Source: Gammaproteobacteria bacterium (GTDB taxonomy: Bacteria > Pseudomonadota > Gammaproteobacteria > Pseudomonadales > Pseudohongiellaceae). Taken from it: a stretch of DNA of 41,190 bases. Below, piece after piece: positions 1-6,493 of this stretch. The position numbers and the translations under genes are program-made. The stretch covers positions 1 to 41,190 of the forward strand of contig PCCP01000115.1 of assembly GCA_002731775.1 (NCBI GenBank). The letters are read 5' to 3'. Numbering within the stretch: the first letter of the stretch is position 1; each line of letters begins with the position of its first letter. The notes beneath the pieces are model-generated. The model did not search any database and had not been told where the DNA came from. It was given only the letters and a program-made list of their open reading frames with translations.

Positions 1-56
1 CGTATAGGGAAGCCGAGCGCTTCCACCCACTCTACCTCGAAACCGGGGAACCAATC

Positions 57-257
57 ATGTTACAAGACAACAATCAAATTTATCTCGTAGTTTCAGCAAT
101 CATTTTTGGCCTGGTCGCCAGTATTCACCTTGTTCGCGCCTTAAATAATTGGGCCTTTATTGTCGGGCCGATGACGATTCCAATTCCAGCATCCTGGGTA
201 GGATTTATCATTACGCTTTGTTTGTGCCTGTGGGCTGTCCGACTGATAGTTTCGTGA
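57..257 (+). CDS. small two-helix membrane protein, unknown function
   Basis: A 66-residue protein with two hydrophobic helices (about residues 8-27 and 44-64) separated by a short loop containing GPMTIPIPASW. A GGGGA ribosome-binding site lies 7 bases before the ATG. The same frame stays open back to base 3, so a longer protein entering from beyond the window cannot be excluded, although the ribosome-binding site favours this start. I do not recognise the family; it resembles small inner-membrane proteins with no assigned role. The next 240 bases hold no convincing gene. Confidence 0.55.
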   Translation: MLQDNNQIYLVVSAIIFGLVASIHLVRALNNWAFIVGPMTIPIPASWVGFIITLCLCLWAVRLIVS

Positions 258-497
258 ATTGGTCGTTCTGGCGTCCTCTCTATGCCATCGCTGCCGATGC
301 CTGAGCGGCAGAGGGAATGGCCTGCCAAAAGCTGACGGTGGCTATTGGCAATTATTTGATGATCGGTTGTTTCTGTTCTGTGCACAGCAAGGCGAGGATC
401 GCTGGTCGCAGGGTGATTACACCAAATCCAGGAAACTGGCGGATCGTCCGTGGCATGACATTGTTGTGGGAGAAGGAGATTAATTGCTCACCGAGGG

Positions 498-1595
498 TCA
501 ATCCAGTCGCTTGCTGAAGCGCGCAATGGCGAGAGTTAGGGTTACGGCCAGGAAAGCAATCATTGCCAGCATTTCGTTCCACATGCTGGTGATATCGGCA
601 CCCCTCAAAATAATTCCCCGAATCAAACGATTAAAGTGGGTGAGGGGAAGCACTTCGGCAATGTTCTGGGCGATGACCGGCATGCCATCGAATGGGAACA
701 TAAAGCCCGACAACAAAATCGAAGGCAGGAAGAAGAAGAACGTCATCTGCATAGCTTGAAACTGGGTCTTCGTCACCGTGGATAACAGCAATCCCAGCGC
801 CAGGTTCGCGGCAATGAAGACCAGAGACGCCGCCAGTACATGTGCGTAACTGCCTCGGATCGGTACTTCAAAGAAGTAGCGTCCCATGGTGAGGATGATC
901 ACCAGTTGAATCAGGCCGATCAGAATATAGGGAATAATCTTTCCCAACATCAGTTCCGGGGTTTTTATGGGAGTGTTGATCAACAGTTCCATATTTCCCC
1001 GCTCTTTTTCCCTGACTATGGCGACCGCGGTAAACATCACCATGGTCATGGTCAGAATCACGCCTACCAATCCTGGCACGATATTAACCGCAGATCGTCG
1101 TTCCGGATTGTAATAGTTTCGCACCCCAATCAGTCGCAGCGGCGCCGCAGCGGTTTGGCTATCGAAAGCAATCGGCAGCGCGGTGAGCTGCTGCGCTACA
1201 CCCAGAATAATCGGGTCGGTGCCATCGACCAACAACTGCACCGCCGAGCGGTCGCGCGCGATAACCCGACGATCGAAATCTTCCGGTACCGAGATACCGA
1301 TGGCGATAACGCCGGCATCCATGAGTCGATTGAGATCCTGCACGGTATCCACGCGCTGGCTAAGATTAATCACCTGCGAGGCTGCGATATCGGAAATGAA
1401 TTGCCTGGACAGGTGGGTGTTGGCTTCATCGGCATAGGCCGCGGTCAGGTTTCGCACATCGGTGTTAATGGCATAGCCGAACATCAATAATTGCAGTAGC
1501 GGTATCCCTACTATCATACCGAAGGTGAGACGATCCCGGCTCAGTTGCAGAAATTCCTTGCGCAGTACGGCAAAAATTCTGATCAGGGAATTCAC
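498..1595 (-). CDS. ABC-2 type transporter permease
   Basis: A 365-residue inner-membrane permease of the ABC-2/YhhJ-YbhR type. It has one N-terminal helix (about 22-42), a long extracytoplasmic domain to about residue 165, then five or so helices (about 172-355), which is the usual ABC-2 membrane topology. The segment around residues 193-215, with REKERGNMELLINTPI, is the family's conserved cytoplasmic coupling region. Its start overlaps the end of the ATPase gene by 4 bases (ATGA type), so the two are translationally coupled and should form one exporter. Related YbhFSR systems carry two permeases; only one is present here, so it probably homodimerises. The substrate is unknown; drug or amphiphile efflux is the usual role of this class. 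Confidence 0.9.
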   Translation of the reverse strand: MNSLIRIFAVLRKEFLQLSRDRLTFGMIVGIPLLQLLMFGYAINTDVRNLTAAYADEANTHLSRQFISDIAASQVINLSQRVDTVQDLNRLMDAGVIAIGISVPEDFDRRVIARDRSAVQLLVDGTDPIILGVAQQLTALPIAFDSQTAAAPLRLIGVRNYYNPERRSAVNIVPGLVGVILTMTMVMFTAVAIVREKERGNMELLINTPIKTPELMLGKIIPYILIGLIQLVIILTMGRYFFEVPIRGSYAHVLAASLVFIAANLALGLLLSTVTKTQFQAMQMTFFFFLPSILLSGFMFPFDGMPVIAQNIAEVLPLTHFNRLIRGIILRGADITSMWNEMLAMIAFLAVTLTLAIARFSKRLD

Positions 1596-2539
1596 GCTGC
1601 CTCAGCCCTGCGGCGCTCTTCGGTGACTGCCATGAAGATGTCTTCGAGATCGGGAAATACCGGTTCCGCCTGCGCGGAAACTTGCGACTGGCGGAGATTC
1701 AGCTGTACCTGCTCTAGCGCATCTGGAATTTCCTTGGGAATCAGCACCCGAAGCCGGACACCGAGTTGAGTAATACTGGTGAAGCTCTTATTTTGAGCGA
1801 GACTCAACCTGGCGCTGTTAGGATTGTCCGCCACGACTTCGATGACGTTGTAGGCGATATTTTCGCCTAACTCCTTGGGGCTACCATCGGCTACCTTGAT
1901 GCCCAGATCCAAAATAGCGATGCGGTGACAACGTGCCGCCTCGTCCATGTAATGTGTGGATACCAGGATTGTGGTGCCCTGCTGCGCCATCTCAAATAAC
2001 TTCTCCCAAAAATCCCGGCGGTTCTGGGGATCAACCGCGCTGGTGGGTTCATCGAGGAAGAGGATTTTTGGTTCATGCAGGGTCGCCGCTGCCAGTGCCA
2101 GTCGCTGCTTTTGGCCTCCACTGAGAGTACCGGCGCGCTGCCCGGTTTGATTCATGAGATTAAACTCCTGCAATAGCTGATTCACCCTGGACCTGCGCCT
2201 CGCACGTGGCAGCGCATAGACTGCACTGATGAACTGCAGGTTCTCACGGACAGTTAAATCTTCGAACAGGGCAAATCGTTGGGTCATATAGCCGATCTCC
2301 TGCTTTAGCCTCTCCGATTGCCTGACCGAATCCATTCCTAACACCATGGCGGCGCCTGCGCTAGGGGTTAGCAAGCCACATAACATACGTATTGTGGTTG
2401 ATTTGCCCGAGCCGTTGGGCCCAAGAAATCCATAGATAGTACCGGCCGGTATTTCCAGGTCTACATTATTAACCGCGATCAGGCTACCAAACTTCCTGGT
2501 GAGTCCGGTGGCTGAGATAGCAATGGGATCGAGGTTCAT
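1592..2539 (-). CDS. ABC transporter ATP-binding protein
   Basis: A 315-residue ATPase that powers the ABC-2 permease encoded immediately downstream. Walker A is GPNGSGKST at residues 40-48, the signature LSGGQ is at 139-143, and Walker B with catalytic Glu is LFLDEP at 160-165 (D163, E164); an H-loop His follows in STHYMDE. After residue 220 there is the C-terminal extension typical of DrrA/YbhF-like exporter ATPases. It is a single nucleotide-binding unit, unlike YbhF, which fuses two. It sits 12 bases after the HlyD adaptor gene and overlaps the permease gene by 4 bases, so the operon order is tetR, hlyD, ATPase, permease. Confidence 0.93.
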   Translation of the reverse strand: MNLDPIAISATGLTRKFGSLIAVNNVDLEIPAGTIYGFLGPNGSGKSTTIRMLCGLLTPSAGAAMVLGMDSVRQSERLKQEIGYMTQRFALFEDLTVRENLQFISAVYALPRARRRSRVNQLLQEFNLMNQTGQRAGTLSGGQKQRLALAAATLHEPKILFLDEPTSAVDPQNRRDFWEKLFEMAQQGTTILVSTHYMDEAARCHRIAILDLGIKVADGSPKELGENIAYNVIEVVADNPNSARLSLAQNKSFTSITQLGVRLRVLIPKEIPDALEQVQLNLRQSQVSAQAEPVFPDLEDIFMAVTEERRRAEAA

Positions 2540-2551
2540 ATTCAGCAGCGC

Positions 2552-3499
2552 CTATTCGAAATTAACCTGGACCGGCACACCGTCCGGTAGTCGGTTCTGC
2601 ATGGCAGGCAATGCGACTTCGGCGACATAGGACAGGCGCCCACGATCTCTTTCGGTGAGGGCAAAATACGGCGTAAAGCTGGCCTCGGAGGAGATGCGTC
2701 GAATGGTGCCAGTAAGCGGACCGTCGAGGCCGTCGACGTGGACTTGCAGGCTAGAACCCGGTCTTAACTGCACCCGTACAGACTCCGGTATATAGAGTCG
2801 TGCGTAGGGTTGTTCGCCACTTAGAAGCACCGCAACCACATCCCCCTGGCGCGGGCTCTCGCCTATTTCAAAAGGCAGGGAATCGACGATGGCAGCGACC
2901 GGTGCGGCGATAGCATGTCGTTGCTTGTCGAACTCCAGGCTCGCCAGTTGTGCCCGGGCCTGCTGTAGCATGCCATTGGTTTGTTGTATCTGTTCCTGGC
3001 GGGTGCCGGCTTCAAGTTCCTGCAGTTGCGCCTTCACGATCTCGATACGAGCCATGGCTAACTCCACGTATTTTTTGGCGGTATCGACGCTCTCTATCGA
3101 AGTCAGGTTCTGCTGCCGTAATCCCAGCAAGCGCTCCAGGTCTCGCCCCCTGAATACATGATCGATCTCGGCTTCGTTGAGACTGGCTTTGACGGCGGCG
3201 ATAGTTTCTAATCTGGGACCACTTATCTGTTCGGCCAGCACCGCTTCGATACGAACAATATTGGCCTGCGCCTCGACGATTCGAATCTCGACGCGACTGG
3301 TGTCCTGGTACAAAATCATCGTGCCCGCATCGAGTTCATCGCCTTCTCTGACGGCAATGTTGAGGATGGGCTCGAACACTTCCGCCACCAACTCGATCCG
3401 ATCAGATTCCAACTGCCCCAATGCTTGCATGGCTTGATCCTCACATCCAATCAATAGCGAAGCCATGACTAACAGGCCAATAGTTCCAAATCGATTCAT
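2552..3499 (-). CDS. HlyD-family periplasmic adaptor lipoprotein
   Basis: A 315-residue membrane-fusion (adaptor) protein that would link the ABC exporter to an outer-membrane channel. The N-terminus is a lipoprotein signal with lipobox LIGC and lipidated Cys19. The order is a short biotinyl-lipoyl segment (VREGDELDAGTMILYQD), a long helical hairpin rich in coiled coil (about residues 75-190), the return lipoyl half (AAPVAAIVDSL), then a beta-barrel domain (PDGVPVQVNFE at the end). This matches YbhG-type adaptors. The start overlaps the TetR gene end by 4 bases. Most YbhG relatives have a plain signal or membrane anchor, so lipidation is a variation. No outer-membrane TolC-type gene is present in the window. 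Confidence 0.87.
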   Translation of the reverse strand: MNRFGTIGLLVMASLLIGCEDQAMQALGQLESDRIELVAEVFEPILNIAVREGDELDAGTMILYQDTSRVEIRIVEAQANIVRIEAVLAEQISGPRLETIAAVKASLNEAEIDHVFRGRDLERLLGLRQQNLTSIESVDTAKKYVELAMARIEIVKAQLQELEAGTRQEQIQQTNGMLQQARAQLASLEFDKQRHAIAAPVAAIVDSLPFEIGESPRQGDVVAVLLSGEQPYARLYIPESVRVQLRPGSSLQVHVDGLDGPLTGTIRRISSEASFTPYFALTERDRGRLSYVAEVALPAMQNRLPDGVPVQVNFE

Positions 3500-4161
3500 G
3501 ATTGCGCCCCCTCGCCCCTGGGCGCCTCAACGCCATGCAAGAATAATTGAGTGTTGTGCGCTGCCAATGCGCCCACCGTGGTCTCATCGAGGGACAGCTT
3601 GAGGATCTGTTCCACCATGGGCTTGGCCAGGAACGGAAAAATAGTCATCCCCATTAGCGACAGAAGCGTCAGGCCTGAATTCAGATCCTGACGAAAGTGT
3701 CCTGCCGATATTTCAGCCTGGATTGACTGCAGTAGTTTTGGCGCGAAGACCGATCTGAACTTGTCGATGATGGCCTCTCGGGTTTCACCCTCGCTAAACA
3801 GGACCTCACGCACGAAAAAATTTGGCCACCAGGGATTTTCTGCCAGCAATTTACAATAACTCCCGCTGAAGTCGGCAACTGTTAATTCCGAATCTCTATT
3901 CAACTTACCCAGACTCGCCTCCAGTCTCTGAAATAGGTCTTCCACCATCGCCATGTACAGCCCCTGCTTTCCACCGAAGTAGTAATTCACCATGGCGCCA
4001 TTGACCCCGGCAGTCTCGGCAATGCGGCGTATCGAGACCGCCTTGAAATCCCGGGAGAGGAAATGCTCGCGAGCGGCATTAAGCAAGTTCGCACGTACTC
4101 TCTCGCTGTCTTGGCCTGCCGGTCTGCCCAGGTTGTTTCGCTTTCTTGTGCTTGCGCTCAT
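3496..4161 (-). CDS. TetR-family transcriptional repressor of the ABC efflux operon
   Basis: A 221-residue TetR/AcrR-type regulator of the CecR (YbiH) kind. The N-terminal helix-turn-helix spans about residues 25-70, with ISIRRIAETAGV-like helices and the typical NYYFGGKQGLY end of the DNA-binding domain; the rest is a ligand-binding domain similar to CecR C-terminal regions. The ATG at 4161 is chosen because AGGA lies 6 bases upstream; a longer reading from 4230 has no ribosome-binding site and adds a non-conserved 23-residue tail. It is the first gene of the efflux operon, overlapping the adaptor gene by 4 bases. A 26-bp palindrome in its own promoter is the likely operator, implying autorepression and ligand-induced export. 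Confidence 0.88.
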   Translation of the reverse strand: MSASTRKRNNLGRPAGQDSERVRANLLNAAREHFLSRDFKAVSIRRIAETAGVNGAMVNYYFGGKQGLYMAMVEDLFQRLEASLGKLNRDSELTVADFSGSYCKLLAENPWWPNFFVREVLFSEGETREAIIDKFRSVFAPKLLQSIQAEISAGHFRQDLNSGLTLLSLMGMTIFPFLAKPMVEQILKLSLDETTVGALAAHNTQLFLHGVEAPRGEGAQS

Positions 4162-4245
4162 AGCTTTTCCTGATGATGTGGTTCGCTGCCACCGTCCTGC
4201 GTACCTGCAATAAGTCAGAATACGGGGCATTTGACTGCTCTAATA

Positions 4246-4271
4246 TTATTAATTAAACATTTAATTAATAA
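4246..4271. promoter_or_regulatory. palindromic operator, probable TetR binding site
   Basis: A perfect inverted repeat with 12-base arms TTATTAATTAAA and its complement, separated by the two bases CA. Size and symmetry fit a homodimeric TetR-family repressor. It covers the spacer and -10 region of the minus-strand promoter that reads into the TetR-efflux operon, so binding would block RNA polymerase. No second copy was noticed in the window. Confidence 0.75.
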
Positions 4272-4279
4272 ACTGTCAA
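4251..4279 (-). promoter_or_regulatory. sigma-70 promoter of the TetR efflux operon
   Basis: On the minus strand a perfect -35 TTGACA (4279-4274) is followed, after 17 bases, by a -10-like TTAATT (4256-4251; TTTAAT or TAATTA at 16 or 18 bases also fit). The predicted transcript starts about 85 bases before the tetR ATG at 4161. The promoter overlaps the palindrome at 4246-4271. Confidence 0.65.
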
Positions 4280-4429
4280 GACCTGATATGTGTTACCAGT
4301 GAAGGAATTCTGCCTGTTAGGGCACCTCTAAATAATACAGTGATGCCCTTACAGCCAGCCGGTGGCGCTAATCTGTTGCCATGCCGTGCTACACTTGGGC
4401 TCGATTCGATCTCCTGACTAAGGGCTCAC

Positions 4430-4990
4430 GTGCTCATCCTAATCATTGGTCTGTTGTTGTTTTTCGTTCCCCACTTACTGCGGGAGACTGGGCTGCGTCA
4501 GAGTGTCATGGATTCGCTGCCATCGGTCGGTGCCTACAAGGGCTTGTACACCCTGGTCACGTTGGCAGGGCTGGGACTGATAGTCTGGGGTAAGTCTGTT
4601 TCCCCCTTCACCATGGTGTGGCAGCCGGTTTATGAGCTCCGTTACATTAGCCACGTACTCATGCTGCCCGCACTGGTGCTGCTAGTGGCTGGCAACGTTC
4701 CGGCCTCACACATCCGCAAGCATCTGCGAAACCCGATGTTGCTCGGCGTCGTATTTTGGGGATTGGCCCACCTGTGGTCGAATGGCGACCTGGCCTCCAT
4801 TCTGCTGTTCGGTGGTTTTACGCTGTGGGGATTGATCAAGTTTATTTCTCTGGGCCTCGTAATAGCCCCCGATTCGAAACCAGCCTCTCTGCTATGGGAT
4901 TTTATTTCCATAATTGGCGGTCTGAGCATGTATGCCGCTCTGAGCATTTATCATGGACAACTATTTGGTGTGGGACTGAGACTTGTCTAA
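4430..4990 (+). CDS. NnrU family integral membrane protein
   Basis: A 186-residue polytopic membrane protein with about five to six helices, matching the NnrU family by its start (LILIIGLLLFFVPHLLRE), by GAYKGLYTLVTLAGLGLIVWG, and by the central HVLMLPA and NPMLLGVVFWGLAHLWSNGD segments, where conserved His residues lie. NnrU was named from denitrification clusters, but the family is widespread and its activity is not established; homologues also occur in carotenoid isomerase (15-cis-zeta-carotene isomerase) proteins. The start is GTG with AAGGG 6 bases upstream. No nitric oxide or nitrite reductase genes occur nearby, so a nitrogen role is not supported here. The following gene overlaps its end by 8 bases. 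Confidence 0.88.
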   Translation: MLILIIGLLLFFVPHLLRETGLRQSVMDSLPSVGAYKGLYTLVTLAGLGLIVWGKSVSPFTMVWQPVYELRYISHVLMLPALVLLVAGNVPASHIRKHLRNPMLLGVVFWGLAHLWSNGDLASILLFGGFTLWGLIKFISLGLVIAPDSKPASLLWDFISIIGGLSMYAALSIYHGQLFGVGLRLV

Positions 4991-5393
4991 CTGTTCGAAC
5001 AAAATGCTGGTTCTGGTTTGTCTGTGCTGGTCCTCGCTACTGGCGCTGCCGAGCCAGGCACAGGAAGACCTATCGGCACACTTCAATGGCGTGTGGACCG
5101 CGGATGGCACCCTGTTTACTATAGGCATCGCGGTAGAAGACGGGGTCTTGAAGATTACCCAGATAGAGTCCCTGGGTTTCGAGTGGACCAATGCCGATGG
5201 CAAGCTTGAGGGCAACATCGCAACGATAGAAGTCGACTATGTCAGTGCCGGTGTCACCGGCATTATCCAGGTGGAACTACTCGACGCAAATGCTGCCATC
5301 GCATTCGCCCCGACCTGTACGCCAGATTTTATGGTGGCATGCTTGCTGGCAAAAGGCCGCCAGGCCGTTTTTCGAAGAGTTGAAGCCCCTTAA
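4983..5393 (+). CDS. small secreted protein, unknown function
   Basis: A 136-residue protein with a cleavable signal peptide (Lys7 then a hydrophobic core, cleavage likely after PSQA near residue 26) and a mature beta-rich domain beginning with FNGVWTADGTLFTIGIAVEDGVLKITQIES. Two Cys near the end (CTPDFMVAC) could form a disulfide. The TTG at 4983, overlapping the NnrU gene by 8 bases, gives a signal peptide with a positive n-region; an ATG at 5004 is an alternative. It is probably co-transcribed with the NnrU gene. I do not recognise the family. Confidence 0.65.
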   Translation: MSNCSNKMLVLVCLCWSSLLALPSQAQEDLSAHFNGVWTADGTLFTIGIAVEDGVLKITQIESLGFEWTNADGKLEGNIATIEVDYVSAGVTGIIQVELLDANAAIAFAPTCTPDFMVACLLAKGRQAVFRRVEAP

Positions 5394-5403
5394 CTATCCG
5401 CTA

Positions 5404-6000
5404 TTAAGCGACATCAGCAACCGAGCGAATAACTTTACCGACGATCCCATATGCAATCGCTTCTTCGGCGTTCATCCAGAAATCTCTATCCGTATCCTTT
5501 GCCACCCGCTCCAGCGGTTGACCGGTTTCATTCGCGATCAATTGGTTGATACGAGCTCGCATCTTGACGATTTCTTCGGCTTGAATCGCGATGTCAGTCG
5601 CATCACCGCTGGAACCACCTGATGGCTGATGTACTAAAAACCGGGTATTCGGAAGCGAATAACGGTTGGCTTTATCGGCAGCGAGATAAATTGTAGCGGC
5701 CGCGCTTGCCACCCAGCCTGTGCCTATCATCTTCACCGTGGGCTTGATAAATTTGATGATGTCATAAATGACATCGCCGGATTCCACATGACCGCCGGGT
5801 GAGCTGATATAGATCGAAATCGGCTCATCGCTATCGGCTGCCAAGGCCAGCAACTTCTCGGTTACCGACCGCGCCATCTTGTCATTAATATCACCGAATA
5901 TTGTGATTGCTCGAGATTTGAACAGCTTTTCATCCATAAATCCCGAGCGGCCTGTGCCCTTACTTTCTTTCTTGTCTTTTTCGGGAAAATTAGTCGCCAT
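5404..6000 (-). CDS. ClpP-like serine protease
   Basis: A 198-residue ClpP-family peptidase. The catalytic triad can be placed by alignment to E. coli ClpP: Ser99 in GWVASAAAT, His124 in FLVHQPSGG and Asp173 in DTDRDFW. The oligomer and handle region SSPGGHVESGDVIYDIIKF is also present. It differs from housekeeping ClpP by ASA instead of ASM around the nucleophile and by a charged, lysine-rich N-terminus (residues 1-20) instead of the usual propeptide. There is no clpX or clpA neighbour, so it is probably an additional ClpP paralogue using a shared unfoldase, or a self-standing peptidase. AAGAGG lies 6 bases before the ATG. It is convergent, by only 10 bases, with the secreted-protein gene. 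Confidence 0.88.
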   Translation of the reverse strand: MATNFPEKDKKESKGTGRSGFMDEKLFKSRAITIFGDINDKMARSVTEKLLALAADSDEPISIYISSPGGHVESGDVIYDIIKFIKPTVKMIGTGWVASAAATIYLAADKANRYSLPNTRFLVHQPSGGSSGDATDIAIQAEEIVKMRARINQLIANETGQPLERVAKDTDRDFWMNAEEAIAYGIVGKVIRSVADVA

Positions 6001-6050
6001 CTAAAACCTCTTGGTATCAGTACTTCAGTTTAAACAATTCACTATTGAGG

Positions 6051-6101
6051 AACCTCTGGCCAGTTCAATGACCACTGTGGCCATCGAATCGATCAGAGGT
6101 T
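6051..6101. repeat. inverted repeat between clpP-like and cytochrome genes
   Basis: Arms AACCTCTG (6051-6058) and CAGAGGTT (6094-6101) are perfect complements; an inner GGCCA/TGGCC pair strengthens the fold. There is no T-run on either side, so it is not a standard intrinsic terminator. It could be a processing or stabilising hairpin between the cytochrome gene and the clpP-like gene on the minus strand. Confidence 0.35.
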
Positions 6102-6115
6102 TCTTAAAATAGTCC

Positions 6116-6493
6116 TTAGCCACAAGCCTGCTGGTTAACCCGCAAATATGCAATGAGCTTCCACAAATCATCTTCGCCTTCGGGAAAATTAGAGCCGAAG
6201 CCGACCATGCGGGTAGCGGGCACACCGGTGGTCACTGTGGCAAATATTTCTTGATCACTATCGCCGTGCTTCCACTGACAGTCAAACAGATCCAAGGCAT
6301 CTACTTCTTCCTGCTCGATGGTGTGGCAATAGAGCGAACATGAGCCCTCGAAGATTGCTTCTCCCCTTGCCACCGCCGCAGGATCGCCCATGTATCTTTC
6401 CACTTTCGTTAATTCCCGTGGGGCATTGTCTGCCGCCTCACCACAAGCGGCGAGTGTTAACAGCACAGTGCACAGGAAGATCAATTGCCTCAT
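6116..6493 (-). CDS. lipoprotein c-type cytochrome with CX3CH haem site
   Basis: A 125-residue lipoprotein (lipobox LAAC, lipidated Cys17) that looks like a small class I cytochrome c. The haem site is Cys52-SLY-Cys56-His57, with three residues between the cysteines rather than two; Met96 in TRMVGF is a plausible second axial ligand, and DDLWKLIAYLR is the usual C-terminal cytochrome helix. Two further cysteines (72 and 124) could form a disulfide. Its start overlaps the stop of the MMPL exporter gene by one base (TAATG), so it is translated with that transporter and is presumably periplasmic. Covalent haem attachment at a CX3CH site is inferred, not shown. Confidence 0.78.
   Translation of the reverse strand: MRQLIFLCTVLLTLAACGEAADNAPRELTKVERYMGDPAAVARGEAIFEGSCSLYCHTIEQEEVDALDLFDCQWKHGDSDQEIFATVTTGVPATRMVGFGSNFPEGEDDLWKLIAYLRVNQQACG

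Noticed and set aside
259..483. 74-codon frame after the first small membrane protein
   Set aside because: No ribosome-binding site and no hydrophobic or domain pattern; it overlaps other equally poor frames.
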